The notes under the pieces: model-generated
The model's database searches: none
Told to the model about the DNA's origin: nothing
What the model saw: only the letters and a program-made list of their open reading frames with translations
IMG/VR virus record: IMGVR_UViG_3300042731_004948
Coordinates: 1 to 37,336 of that record
Source of the DNA: a virus
Strand: one strand, 5' to 3'
Length of the DNA: 37,336 bases
Program-made: the position numbers and the translations under genes
Part shown: one piece after another, positions 1 through 7,297 of the stretch
Layout of the letters: each line of letters opens with the position of its first letter
Position numbering within the stretch: the first letter of the stretch is position 1

Positions 1-1570
1 CGCCTTCATCATCGATAAAACCTAAATCCTTATCCTTTTTAAGCCCCTCAACGTTTTTAGTAATATCATCCTCTGTCCAATGGAGCATTTCTTTCATCAG
101 GTAATATTTGCTAATTTCAGGTCTGTCGGCCAATGCCTGATAGTTATTAAATCGGGATTCTAAAAAGTTCTGTTCCATTTGCTCCTTGTAATTTGAAGGC
201 GGATTAAGCGTAACCTTAATTTTTTTAATATCTAAGTCGTACTGCTTCGCCAGTCCCTTAAACTCAAGGTGGATTAAGAACAGTCTTGTAAACTCCCGAC
301 AGAATTTATTCTGTTGACGTTCTAAAAATTTAGCCCATTTAACTTCGTCCCGGCCAATTTCTCCGGTACTATTTCCGCCAAACATAATATCGGCAGAGCT
401 TCTATTGGCTTCGGCCTCAACTCGACTCATCGGATATTTTAGCGCACGGTACATCTTACGAGCGAAATAGTAAATATCGTCTAATTCAGAGAAGCCTGCG
501 GGGTTACCTCCTATCGTCTCAATCTGACTACCTCTACCTTCTGCAGATTGCGGTAGGTAAAAGTTTTCAAGCATCGAGAAAATCTCCGGCTCGTGCGTTA
601 GTTGACCGCTTTTTGGGTCATATGTTTGTTTACGGGTTAGTTTATTTTTAATCTTTTCAACGTATTTTAACGCCTTATCCCTTGGCATATTGCCTGTATC
701 AATTCTAAATACGAGTCTTTCGGGGGCCCGGATAAGACGATAAATAACAACTGAGGTCTCTAAAAGTTTTAACTGGTTATACGGCACTCTAACCTTTTCC
801 AGATAACCGAATATTTCTTGTTTTGTTCGGCCATAAATACCATAATTTACAAACCCAATCTGTTCAGGGTTAAACAATACCACATCATTGCGCTTTTCGG
901 CCTCCTCAATTGACTTAGGTCGGCCGCCATCCCTTTTTAGGTACTGCATAAAGGCTAAAATCTTGCCGGTGGTCGGGTCGTATATATAATCCATAGACTC
1001 TGACGGCAGTTTTTTTACATTTACAATGCCTTTTTGTTTTTTCTTTGTATTAATTACACGCTCGTAATAGCATCTGCCGTCTATATAATAGGAACGAAAC
1101 ATATCCCATATTATATCTAAAAAATCATCCAGTTGCTTATAGAATAGGTCGTTAAATTCTCGTGTTATATTGTTTACGATGTTTTCGTTTTTTGCTAATT
1201 CGGGGTCTACTATTTCAAGGTGGATGTAACGGTCATCGTGGTCAACTTGAGTGGATTCATTAGTGGCATCCTCAATAACATCGGCAATTTCGGTATAATC
1301 CGCCATTTGGCGATACTCCATAATCTTATTAAACTCATTTTCGTACATTCTATTAATATAACTATTATAGAACGTATTAAATGAGGCCAATGTAATATTA
1401 GCTACGCCCGGAATTGTGGCTAAATGCTCCCAGCCCTCACCTCTCTCGGCGTGTAGCATATCGTCTGTACGCCTATCCCCGACTGCTGTAAAAGCAGGAA
1501 TGGCCTCGTGTATGACCTCTGTACTCTGCTCTTCCTGTTCGGGTTCTCTAAACCAATCTAAAACACCCAT
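1..1570 (-). CDS. 20: Portal vertex protein, T4 gp20-like (C-terminus cut by window edge)
   Basis: The dodecameric portal forms the DNA entry and exit channel at one capsid vertex and docks terminase and the neck. Translating the minus strand from ATG 1570 gives 523 residues without a stop, about the full length of T4 gp20 (524 residues), so only a short C-terminal tail should be missing. The diagnostic stretch includes FVNYGIYG, then RAPERLVFRIDTGNMPRDKA with DTGNMP at residues 291-296, a hallmark of gp20 proteins. The N-terminus begins MGVLDWFREPEQEEQ. GGGAG lies 5 bases before the start and a TATAAATA octamer at 1594-1587. In T4 the order continues with core proteins, protease and major capsid protein, so those are expected to the left of the window. 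Confidence 0.93.
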   Translation of the reverse strand, partial: MGVLDWFREPEQEEQSTEVIHEAIPAFTAVGDRRTDDMLHAERGEGWEHLATIPGVANITLASFNTFYNSYINRMYENEFNKIMEYRQMADYTEIADVIEDATNESTQVDHDDRYIHLEIVDPELAKNENIVNNITREFNDLFYKQLDDFLDIIWDMFRSYYIDGRCYYERVINTKKKQKGIVNVKKLPSESMDYIYDPTTGKILAFMQYLKRDGGRPKSIEEAEKRNDVVLFNPEQIGFVNYGIYGRTKQEIFGYLEKVRVPYNQLKLLETSVVIYRLIRAPERLVFRIDTGNMPRDKALKYVEKIKNKLTRKQTYDPKSGQLTHEPEIFSMLENFYLPQSAEGRGSQIETIGGNPAGFSELDDIYYFARKMYRALKYPMSRVEAEANRSSADIMFGGNSTGEIGRDEVKWAKFLERQQNKFCREFTRLFLIHLEFKGLAKQYDLDIKKIKVTLNPPSNYKEQMEQNFLESRFNNYQALADRPEISKYYLMKEMLHWTEDDITKNVEGLKKDKDLGFIDDEG

Positions 1571-1586
1571 AATTTCTCCCTAAACC

Positions 1587-1594
1587 TATTTATA
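1587..1594 (-). promoter_or_regulatory. T4-type late promoter candidate upstream of portal
   Basis: The minus strand reads TATAAATA, an exact match to the T4 late-promoter octamer, 16 bases before the portal ATG, followed by a GGGAG ribosome site. The implied leader is very short. It overlaps the end of the preceding small gene. The match is seen; use as a promoter is inferred. Confidence 0.5.
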
Positions 1595-1748
1595 CAACAG
1601 TTACCTCAAATGTTAAATATTGGGTACTATTTAATATATTTATATCGTTTGTTAGCTCAAGGGTTAATAATGGCGCAGAAACTTTATATTTTACGTCATT
1701 TGTTAACTCAAACGTGAGCAATGGCTCTTCATTGTTATTAGTTTCCAT
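1590..1748 (-). CDS. Small repeat protein, 52 aa, unknown function
   Basis: The 52-residue frame starts METNNNEEP and ends FEVTVV. Its ATG overlaps the TAA of the upstream gene (TAATG) and follows AAGGA by 7 bases. The protein consists of about three imperfect copies of a 17-residue unit: PLLTFELTNDVKYKVSA (9-25), PLLTLELTNDINILNST (26-42) and a truncated QYLTFEVT (43-50). The units look like alternating beta-strands. I do not recognise the family. Its place directly before the portal suggests a late, possibly structural, role. The overlap, ribosome site and repeat make it more convincing than its length suggests. Confidence 0.6.
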   Translation of the reverse strand: METNNNEEPLLTFELTNDVKYKVSAPLLTLELTNDINILNSTQYLTFEVTVV

Positions 1749-2269
1749 TATCTATCCTTACGTTTCGGGGCTTTTCCGGTCCTGCGGGTTTTTTTGGCCC
1801 GTCTAAACACTCCCCTTAGTTTATTAATAATGGATGATTTAACTTTTTTACTAAAATCTTTAGAATATGTACTTACAACCGCTTTCTCAAAATCCTCAAA
1901 TGGCACTTCCGTAATTTGAGATATATAAGTTTTCGGCCGGGTCAGGTATCTGCGTACTGCGTGTTGTATATAAGGATATTTACGTTTTATATATTCCCAT
2001 CTAAATCGTGGATTATTTGTTTTACTTAGTATTTTAAGCCAGTCTTTAGCAAACTTTTTACGCTGACCTCGGGGGATATATGTAAAATTTATACCCTGAA
2101 ATAAGCTCCAATTATGCTTTGAGACCGGATGTACGCCTTGCAAATGGTACATTAATATAATAGTCGGCTTGGGGTCGTTCTCCCATGCGGTATATTTGAA
2201 CGAATACACATGACCGCTTTTCCATTCTGTACCTTTAAATCTCTTTTTATAAATTCTGCGTACTGCCAT
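1748..2269 (-). CDS. Basic 173-aa protein of the head/neck block, unknown
   Basis: The product is strongly basic, with a Lys/Arg-rich C-terminus (about residues 145-173, KKTRRTGKAPKRKDR). The middle carries FQGINFTYIPRGQRKKFAKDW (roughly 57-77); GINxxYxP is a motif I associate with small proteins near the structural genes of T4-like phages, but I cannot name the family. There is no packaging-tag N-terminus (MAVRRIYKK). It lies three bases from the next upstream gene and overlaps the small repeat ORF by one base, so it is co-transcribed toward the portal. A DNA-contacting head or neck role is only an inference from charge and location. Confidence 0.75.
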   Translation of the reverse strand: MAVRRIYKKRFKGTEWKSGHVYSFKYTAWENDPKPTIILMYHLQGVHPVSKHNWSLFQGINFTYIPRGQRKKFAKDWLKILSKTNNPRFRWEYIKRKYPYIQHAVRRYLTRPKTYISQITEVPFEDFEKAVVSTYSKDFSKKVKSSIINKLRGVFRRAKKTRRTGKAPKRKDR

Positions 2270-2271
2270 TA

Positions 2272-2676
2272 TTACCTATCGGTTGCTGAAATTCGACCGC
2301 CTCCATGCCAAAATTCCCAATCGCTAAAATCTCGAGGGATAAATTTAGGCATTCGTCTCTCTACTTGAGTCGAATCTATGGAACTACGGTCAGCGGATAT
2401 AGTGCCAAACTTTTTTAAAAATTGTTTCCATTTCGGGCTTTTTAATGCTTCGGCTGCAATTCTTTGTACTAAATCATGCTCCTCATTAGGATTCCCGAAT
2501 GAGGATATCGGCTTGCCCGGTCCTTTTAACCATTTATCGTAAAAGGTTTTATTTTTCCATTTAAAGCGTATCTCTACGCCATACCATTCATCTACAGAAA
2601 TGGGAATAAAATCTAAGTCCTTTAGCATTTTAGCAGGCCATTTAAACTCCTCATTTAAGTAGTCTCTAAATTTCAT
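2272..2676 (-). CDS. Tagged small protein (MKFRDYLNE|E)
   Basis: This 134-residue product starts with MKFRDYLNE, a clean copy of the shared tag, with predicted cleavage after Glu9 at L-N-E. The remaining 125 residues are unrecognised and rich in aromatic residues and Lys; the end reads DWEFWHGGGRISATDR. The gene overlaps the 3' end of the gp4-like nuclease gene by four bases (ATGA type), which indicates translational coupling inside the minus-strand late block. Packaging into the head is inferred from the tag and the head-gene neighbours. Confidence 0.78.
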   Translation of the reverse strand: MKFRDYLNEEFKWPAKMLKDLDFIPISVDEWYGVEIRFKWKNKTFYDKWLKGPGKPISSFGNPNEEHDLVQRIAAEALKSPKWKQFLKKFGTISADRSSIDSTQVERRMPKFIPRDFSDWEFWHGGGRISATDR

Positions 2677-3122
2677 TTGTTAAATAACTCCTTTTCCGTT
2701 AATATCTTAAACTCCATACCCATCTTCTTACAATATGCAGAAGCGGCTTTAAATTTAGCCGCATTCCGTGCGTACATTATTTCTCTTTCCATCAGGGTAT
2801 TCTTAGATTTCTTACCTCTCCTCGGCGGTCTGGTCTCCCTGTAAGGCTTTATTTCAATCAAGTATTTACGACCACCAGTCTCTAAATAAACATCTGGATA
2901 ATAACGCCTTACAGCAGGCTTGCCCTTATGTAACGTGGTCGGGTCTTGGTATTTTATTTCTATGCTTTCTGAAGACCATTTATCAATAGCCCAATTAGCA
3001 TCGCACCATTGAAAAAACAACCGTTCCCATGAACTCCGTACTAATATAGGATATTTACCTATGTATTTCTGTGGGTTTTTAGGAACATATTCTTTTGTGT
3101 TTTTCTTATGGCGTTTTATCAT
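2673..3122 (-). CDS. 4: Head completion nuclease, T4 gp4-like
   Basis: Proteins of this family (T4 gp4, formerly gp50/gp65) are needed to finish DNA-filled heads and have a PD-(D/E)XK nuclease-like fold. The 149-residue product shows YIGKYPILVRSSWERLFFQW (20-39) with the family's RSSWE, then YYPD (74-77) and LIEIKPYRET (88-97). This gives the core D77, then E90-I-K92. The C-terminal EFKILTEKELF is also typical. Length and motif order match the family. It carries no packaging tag, unlike both neighbours. It overlaps the following gene by four bases and the preceding gene by one. Confidence 0.87.
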   Translation of the reverse strand: MIKRHKKNTKEYVPKNPQKYIGKYPILVRSSWERLFFQWCDANWAIDKWSSESIEIKYQDPTTLHKGKPAVRRYYPDVYLETGGRKYLIEIKPYRETRPPRRGKKSKNTLMEREIMYARNAAKFKAASAYCKKMGMEFKILTEKELFNK

Positions 3123-3592
3123 TATTTTAAGCGTTTTAATTTAGGACCGACAAACTTTCTCTGACGTTTCATAGTCGATGTCCGGCCAAATTTAGAGAAT
3201 CGTTTTGCCTTACGAGCTGTTTTTTTACCTTTTGCGGAGCGTCTATATCTCCGACCTGCGACTCTGCGTTTAGCCCGTTTTCTTAAATGCTCCCGTCTAC
3301 GCTTACGGGCAGTTGCTAAGTCACGGCGTACCCTCTTTTTAAAAACTTCCATAAGAGCATCTTCATCTAACTGCTCTTCTGCATCGTTTTCTTCGTCATA
3401 ATCGGGGTCAAGTCCGTCCACGACTTCCATAATCATATATGCCTGTGCGTCTGATATCTGCTCTTCTTCAAGTGAAAAAAGTATACCAAGCATCGCATCT
3501 ACGATATCATCGTCCTCGGCTAAACCGTTATACTCGTCCATTTCAATGGTTTCATCCTCTAAAAACGATTCTATTTTATCTAAGGTTCTCAT
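3122..3592 (-). CDS. Acidic/basic bipartite protein, protamine-like tail, long-type tag
   Basis: The 156-residue product has two halves of opposite charge. Residues 1-80 are highly acidic, including EEEQ, DPDYDEENDAEEQLDEDA. Residues 84-156 are extremely basic, with repeated KR and RR clusters such as RRREHLRKRAKRR and GRRYRRSAKGKK, like a protamine or histone tail. The N-terminus MRTLDKIESFLEDE resembles the longer tag form (K-I-E-x-F-L-x-D/E), without a perfect [I/L]-x-E. Between the gp4-like nuclease and other tagged genes, a role in DNA condensation or in the prohead core is plausible but inferred. It is preceded by an AAGGAG-type site just before 3593. Confidence 0.75.
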   Translation of the reverse strand: MRTLDKIESFLEDETIEMDEYNGLAEDDDIVDAMLGILFSLEEEQISDAQAYMIMEVVDGLDPDYDEENDAEEQLDEDALMEVFKKRVRRDLATARKRRREHLRKRAKRRVAGRRYRRSAKGKKTARKAKRFSKFGRTSTMKRQRKFVGPKLKRLK

Positions 3593-3602
3593 TAATTACT
3601 CC

Positions 3603-4295
3603 TTATGCTGGTTCTGTATCATATCCACCACATTTAGGGCATTTAACCTCAAATGTGTTTTTGCCGATTTTCTTTTTAAAGCGTTTACCACATTCCATGC
3701 ATTGCATCGGGGTCGATGTTCCTTTGGCTTCGTTTACTTTTATGCCGAATTCTAATTGAAAATCACGTTTAGACATAGTCCACCACGGCTGCCAGCCTTT
3801 ACCTTTGCCTTTTTCAAAAACAGTTACGGTATCAGCCATCCACTCTGGGTCTCCCTTTTCATACGGATTTCCGATAACATATGCTTGAGTTGCATTTATG
3901 AGTTTAGCCCCTTTCGGCAATTTTCTTTCAGAATAATTACCTTTTAAAGCCTTTCCACGCTTTAATCCTTCCATCATACCGTCACCTTCGGCATATTCGG
4001 CATCTTCATCTTCACCATCTCCGGTATCAAAGGTTAAATTATTACCTTCTGGTGGATTAGTTTCTCCGGCATCACTACCTCTGGCAACTTGAAGCAACTT
4101 TTCTCCGGCTAATGCACTGACGACAGGGTCGTCATTAAGTTCACGAAACATAATCTCATTCCAGAGAACATCGTCAGTCGGGTTACGCCTAAATTTAGCG
4201 ATTAACTCCTCATCGGTATAATCCTGCGCTATGTACTCGTCAACTTGTTTAGTGGAATCCGCTAAGTATAAATTAATCTTTTTTACAACGCTCAT
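3603..4295 (-). CDS. 230-aa protein with C-terminal zinc ribbon and long-type tag
   Basis: The N-terminus MSVVKKINLYLADS matches the longer tag form (K-I-N-x-Y-L-x-D), with Asp in place of the cleavage-site Glu. The middle contains an acidic linker (DTGDGEDEDAEYAEGDG) and a segment with DTVTVFEKGKGKGWQPWW. The C-terminus is a zinc ribbon: MQCMECGKRF followed by FEVKCPKCGG, two CxxC pairs about 17 residues apart. An internal VNEAKG precedes the ribbon. Nucleic-acid or protein binding by the ribbon is likely; the actual target is unknown. AAGGAG stands 6 bases ahead of the ATG. Confidence 0.75.
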   Translation of the reverse strand: MSVVKKINLYLADSTKQVDEYIAQDYTDEELIAKFRRNPTDDVLWNEIMFRELNDDPVVSALAGEKLLQVARGSDAGETNPPEGNNLTFDTGDGEDEDAEYAEGDGMMEGLKRGKALKGNYSERKLPKGAKLINATQAYVIGNPYEKGDPEWMADTVTVFEKGKGKGWQPWWTMSKRDFQLEFGIKVNEAKGTSTPMQCMECGKRFKKKIGKNTFEVKCPKCGGYDTEPA

Positions 4296-4361
4296 TTTAA
4301 TCTCCTTATATTATTGTCCAAGCCCTCGTCCCGGAGGGGTTACGCATTTGCCTTTTACAGG

Positions 4362-4823
4362 TCACCATTTTTGTCCGGGCGGACATTTTTGGTCTTCTTC
4401 TTCTATACCGGCATCTTTTTCCATCTTTTTTAAGCGGTTATAATAGTCCGGTATTTCGTCAAGGTGGTCTAAAGCAATTTCCGCTGATAATTTGCGGTCA
4501 TTAACGTGCTCCATTTCAACCTCGATACCCATTTTTAATTGCTGTTTAATTTTATCAACCGATACACCATGTTTTTTGGCTATATCTTCTGGTGTTTTAT
4601 TATCGGCTTTCCCGCCTTTTATTTTATCCTCTTTAACGTACTGCGTTAATATAGCGTATATATGCTCTTCAAATTTATGAGGGTCTATGCCCATATCTTC
4701 CGCAAAATCGTGTACTGCATCATCAGAAGGATTGGGATTCTCCTTAAAGAACTTTTTAATTTTAGCCTTTATATCGCCATCCTTTTTGGCCTGCTCCTCC
4801 CTTAAAAATGCCCGTAGCTTCAT
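4362..4823 (-). CDS. Tagged protein (MKLRAFLRE|E); reading frame continues past an in-frame UGA
   Basis: The 153-residue product starts MKLRAFLREEQ, a standard tag with predicted cleavage after Glu9. The body is helical and charged; residues 24-70 contain two short helix-turn-helix-like repeats ending FAEDMGIDPHKFEEHI and AKKHGVSVDKIKQQL. It ends CPPGQKW then TGA. After the TGA the same frame continues PVKGKCVTPPGRGLGQ to TAA at 4311, completing a CPxGxxW-x-PxxxKCV motif found intact in the protein at 8471-8962. The 3' end may therefore be a nonsense variant or a readthrough site. It overlaps the upstream gene by four bases. Confidence 0.78.
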   Translation of the reverse strand: MKLRAFLREEQAKKDGDIKAKIKKFFKENPNPSDDAVHDFAEDMGIDPHKFEEHIYAILTQYVKEDKIKGGKADNKTPEDIAKKHGVSVDKIKQQLKMGIEVEMEHVNDRKLSAEIALDHLDEIPDYYNRLKKMEKDAGIEEEDQKCPPGQKW

Positions 4824-5233
4824 GTGTTATACTCCACTTTATGACGGCCGGTCGGGGTCTTACGTTGCTTGGCCATAATAGGTTTCATCCTATTACGCAC
4901 TTTCCCATCGGCGGACCGTTCTAAATCTTTTTTCTTTTTCTTAACCTTACCTTTATTCTGACGGTAATATTGGTCGGCATACATCTTTTTAGTTTTAGCC
5001 GTTTTTTTAGCCTTGACTTCTTCGTTTGCCCGTCCACCATGCCTTTTTAAAGCATTAAAATATTTCCAATAAAGGTCAGCAGTTTTTTTGCTTAGTTTAT
5101 CAAATAAAACATCACCAGTTACTCGGCGGTCCCAGTTTTTGCCCAGTTCCTTTTTAGCTGCTTTTTCAAATTCAAACCACAAAGAATCTATAATGTTTTG
5201 CGCTTCGTTTGCCATCCAATCGCCAAATTTCAT
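4820..5233 (-). CDS. Small basic protein with weak tag (MKFGDWMANEA)
   Basis: This 137-residue product starts MKFGDWMANEAQ, which has the layout of the shared tag but Met-Ala-Asn-Glu instead of [I/L]-x-E, so processing is uncertain. Residues 70-137 are very basic (KAKKTAKTKKMY, KGKVKKKKKDLERS, GRHKVEYNT), suggesting contact with DNA in the head. The N-terminal third is a probable helix bundle (DSLWFEFEKAAKKELGK). It overlaps the following gene by four bases and shares one base with the gene before it. The family is unrecognised. Confidence 0.75.
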   Translation of the reverse strand: MKFGDWMANEAQNIIDSLWFEFEKAAKKELGKNWDRRVTGDVLFDKLSKKTADLYWKYFNALKRHGGRANEEVKAKKTAKTKKMYADQYYRQNKGKVKKKKKDLERSADGKVRNRMKPIMAKQRKTPTGRHKVEYNT

Positions 5234-5826
5234 TATTTTACGTCTCTCCAGAAATTCTCAAGGTCGTCATCGTCCCATCTCCAATTAGCGGCTTTAGCAA
5301 CCTCAAAGAATTTTTCTTTTTTAATGGTTTTAGTTTTTACCTTCTTCTTTAAAAGATGGATGGTATCTTGGTACATTTCTTTAGTATATTTATCCCATGT
5401 ATCCGCAGTGAACCTATTAAGAGTTTGTATAACAGGCAATAATTGCTTTTTAGCATCCGCTTTTAATTCCTTTTTAGTCGGTTTCTTCTTTTTAACATTT
5501 ATTGAAAACCAAGATTTTTCACTATCTTCAACTGAAAATCCAATGCCTTTTAATACCGGAGATATCATTTTGATTAGTTTTTTATAGCCCGTAAAATCTG
5601 GCCAATCGTCATCTTCTTCGCCGGGACGGGGTGTATAAAAATCATATGCCCTAAACTGTAAATCCCACCATTCTTCATCCTTCCATTTATTAAGGGTTAT
5701 CTGGTCAGTCATATCAGGGCGGATTAGCCTTTTTAATTTAGCATATATATCGTTTATTTCTTCCCAAGTAACGCCTTTGCCTTTTGTGGTATCTCGTGCT
5801 TCGGTCAAATATCGTTTTAATCTCAT
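5233..5826 (-). CDS. Tagged 197-aa protein (MRLKRYLTE|A)
   Basis: MRLKRYLTEARD is a near-perfect copy of the tag, with Ala following the predicted cut after Glu9. The remaining 188 residues are unrecognised, rich in Trp, Tyr and Lys, with an acidic turn (PRPGEEDDDWPDF, about 67-79) and a basic centre (NVKKKKPTKKELKADAKKQL, about 110-129). The C-terminus ends WRWDDDDLENFWRDVK. It overlaps the upstream gene by four bases. Delivery as an internal head protein is inferred from the tag alone. Confidence 0.78.
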   Translation of the reverse strand: MRLKRYLTEARDTTKGKGVTWEEINDIYAKLKRLIRPDMTDQITLNKWKDEEWWDLQFRAYDFYTPRPGEEDDDWPDFTGYKKLIKMISPVLKGIGFSVEDSEKSWFSINVKKKKPTKKELKADAKKQLLPVIQTLNRFTADTWDKYTKEMYQDTIHLLKKKVKTKTIKKEKFFEVAKAANWRWDDDDLENFWRDVK

Positions 5827-6092
5827 CTTCTTATCCTCGGCCCGGCTTTGACTATATCACCAAATGCTACATCAAAATGACTTATTAAATCATCCAATCG
5901 GTCATAATCAGCAGCCATTTTTACATCTATAAACTCTTTTAATTCTCGGGCTTGTGTTTTATCGGCCACTTTTTTAAGGTCGGAAAGAGCTTTAAAATAT
6001 TTCTTTTGTGCAGCTCGTAGATTATCCCATTGTTTTTTATAAAATGGATTTTCTTCGTTTAAATGCTCATCAATCCTATCTAATATACTCAA
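5823..6092 (-). CDS. Small helical protein with long-type tag (MSILDRIDEHLNE|E)
   Basis: The 89-residue product begins MSILDRIDEHLNEEN. This is the longer tag form (R-I-D-x-H-L-x-E) with a perfect L-N-E at residues 11-13. The rest is predicted to be nearly all helix (KKQWDNLRAAQKKYFKALSD), ending in a basic GPRIRR. Four-base overlaps on both sides place it firmly in the minus-strand operon. The family is unrecognised. Confidence 0.76.
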   Translation of the reverse strand: MSILDRIDEHLNEENPFYKKQWDNLRAAQKKYFKALSDLKKVADKTQARELKEFIDVKMAADYDRLDDLISHFDVAFGDIVKAGPRIRR

Positions 6093-6289
6093 AGCAAACC
6101 TCCCTCTCGTATCTCCTCTATCTTCTCCTTAACGTCAGGCGCAAGGCCGGATATAATTTCCTCTATATTATCAGGCGAACCTGTAATAAGCTCCAACGCC
6201 TCATCTAAGGTTAGTTTTCGATATTTAAGTTTTTCTTTAAAATCGACTTCATACAGGTATCGATTTAATCTGGTAAGAGTCGTTACCAT
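6089..6289 (-). CDS. Small protein with long-type tag (MVTTLTRLNRYLYE|V)
   Basis: The 66-residue product starts MVTTLTRLNRYLYEVD, the longer tag form with L-Y-E at residues 12-14. The remaining ~50 residues are acidic and helical (LTLDEALELITGSPDNIEEI, APDVKEKIEEIREGGLL). It overlaps neighbours by four bases downstream and seven bases upstream. Despite its small size, both overlaps and the tag pattern argue that it is real. Its function is unknown. Confidence 0.72.
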   Translation of the reverse strand: MVTTLTRLNRYLYEVDFKEKLKYRKLTLDEALELITGSPDNIEEIISGLAPDVKEKIEEIREGGLL

Positions 6290-6573
6290 TCCTGTACCTC
6301 GAGTTTTGTAACATGGTAATAAGTATTGCCGTCCTTTTTAATTTGCCATATTACTTTATAGTCACCGGCTGTTCCGGTAACGGTTGTATCTATATTTTTA
6401 GTAACCACGTTTTCCGATACGGCCGCTGATGCCGCCACTACCGTTGTGCCGTTTTCATTTTTTATATTTACAGCGGCGGCACTGGGCGCAAAAGAAGCAC
6501 CATCTTGGTCGTGTATGGTTAACTGTAAGTCCCTAACCTCATTTATATAAAATGCTTGGTATGTTTCGGCCAT
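6283..6573 (-). CDS. Small all-beta (Ig-like) structural protein
   Basis: The 96-residue product alternates short beta-strand-like segments: FYINEVRDLQLTIHDQDG, AAAVNIKNENGTTVVAA, VTGTAGDYKVIWQIKKDG, YYHVTKLEVQEW. This resembles the Ig-like modules of phage decoration or appendage proteins and the N-terminal part of the protein at 14660. There is no tag. It shares one base with the upstream gene (TAATG). A virion surface or decoration role is inferred from fold type and location. Confidence 0.7.
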   Translation of the reverse strand: MAETYQAFYINEVRDLQLTIHDQDGASFAPSAAAVNIKNENGTTVVAASAAVSENVVTKNIDTTVTGTAGDYKVIWQIKKDGNTYYHVTKLEVQEW

Positions 6574-7181
6574 TATGCTGATTTAACTCCGTCAATATTT
6601 AAATTCCAAGTTCCTTCTGGGACGAGTTTATTTAATGTTGAAACTGCTTTTTTTAGGTTATCTATTTTTTTCCTATCACTCGCATCAAACCTTTTTTCTT
6701 TATTAGTCGGTTTTTTAATATAGGTTACAAAAAAGTCGTGACCTTCGTTTGTTAATGAATACTCTATCATACCAGTTCTTTCATTTACACCTTGAGGCTC
6801 TTGTTCTGCTTCTCCGGGCGGTCCGGGCGGTCCTTGCTCTGGTGGGTTGTTTTGAAATGCAGCCCGATTTGCGAAGTTGGCATGGCCTTGGCTTCTGGGA
6901 ATTGTTTTACCTCCACCATCTATGGTTGACGCAATCCGCTTCATAGCCATTAAAAATTCCGAATGCTCCTTATTAGCGTCCGCTAACATTTGATATAGTT
7001 TTTGCTGATAAGTCGGGTTATCCTCTATTTTCTCAATTTTCTTTTCGACTTCATCAATAAAATCATCGATTTTGTCATCAAGGATTTGTACCTTACGCCT
7101 TACTCCCTTGGAACTTTCATTAAGAATGCTATCCTCGTATTTACTTTGGATATCCTCATTATTCCATTTAACTGCTCTCAT
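6573..7181 (-). CDS. Coiled-coil protein with collagen-like insert; looser tag (SILNE|S)
   Basis: First gene of the minus-strand block. The 202-residue product contains SILNESS at residues 18-24, an L-N-E site later than usual after MRAVKWNNEDIQSKYED. Residues 28-85 form a strong coiled coil (VEKKIEKIEDN and around). Residues ~118-135 hold a Pro/Gly linker, PPEQGPPGPPGEAEQEPQG, with two collagen-like GPP triplets. The C-terminal part (FFVTYIKKPTNKEKRF onward) ends WNLNIDGVKSA. The start has GGAG about 10 bases upstream. The function is unknown; packaging is less certain than for the short-tag proteins. Confidence 0.74.
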   Translation of the reverse strand: MRAVKWNNEDIQSKYEDSILNESSKGVRRKVQILDDKIDDFIDEVEKKIEKIEDNPTYQQKLYQMLADANKEHSEFLMAMKRIASTIDGGGKTIPRSQGHANFANRAAFQNNPPEQGPPGPPGEAEQEPQGVNERTGMIEYSLTNEGHDFFVTYIKKPTNKEKRFDASDRKKIDNLKKAVSTLNKLVPEGTWNLNIDGVKSA

Positions 7182-7204
7182 ACTAAAAATCTCCTAATTT
7201 AGTT

Positions 7205-7219
7205 CTGATATTATATCAG
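7205..7219. repeat. Palindrome CTGATA-TTA-TATCAG in the divergent intergenic region
   Basis: A perfect 6-bp inverted repeat with a 3-base centre lies 24 bases upstream of the minus-strand block's first gene, in the gap 7182-7297. It could be an operator half-site pair or a 5' leader hairpin. The only nearby minus-strand late-promoter-like signal is degenerate (AATAAATA in a TAAA-rich tract around 7222-7240). Confidence 0.4.
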
Positions 7220-7255
7220 TCATTATTTATTTATTTATTATGTAATATAAAAAAA

Positions 7256-7263
7256 TATAAATA
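7256..7263 (+). promoter_or_regulatory. T4-type late promoter candidate before the PAS gene
   Basis: An exact TATAAATA on the plus strand, 34 bases before the GTG start of the PAS gene, lies in a 116-base AT-rich divergent gap (7182-7297) and is followed by GTAGGAG as ribosome site. The match is seen; activity is inferred from the T4 late-promoter consensus. Confidence 0.55.
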
Positions 7264-7297
7264 TAATTGATAAAATAGAGGTGTAGGAGTCTATCAA

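Noticed and set aside
1637-1644. Second minus-strand TATAAATA near the portal
   Set aside because: It sits inside the 52-residue repeat ORF (coding for D-I-N-I) and is farther from the portal start than the one at 1587-1594. It could be real but is not supported separately.
2673-3122. Homing or TnsA-type endonuclease instead of a head-completion protein
   Set aside because: The PD-(D/E)XK core would fit those too, but RSSWE, the YYPD and IEIKP steps, the length and the location beside portal-block genes match T4 gp4 better.
3439-3759. Plus-strand open frames across the minus-strand block 3122-5826
   Set aside because: Their products are rich in Phe, Ser, Leu and Cys, typical of antisense reads of Lys/Glu-rich genes, and they lack ribosome sites. 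The minus-strand genes form a tightly overlapping operon.
4311-4361. Genome-wide reassignment of UGA as an explanation for the interrupted motif
   Set aside because: UGA clearly ends other genes here, for example in ATGA overlaps at 8962, 10134, 17149 and 23227-23230, where reading on gives immediate stops or destroys gene order. Local readthrough or mutation is the better explanation.
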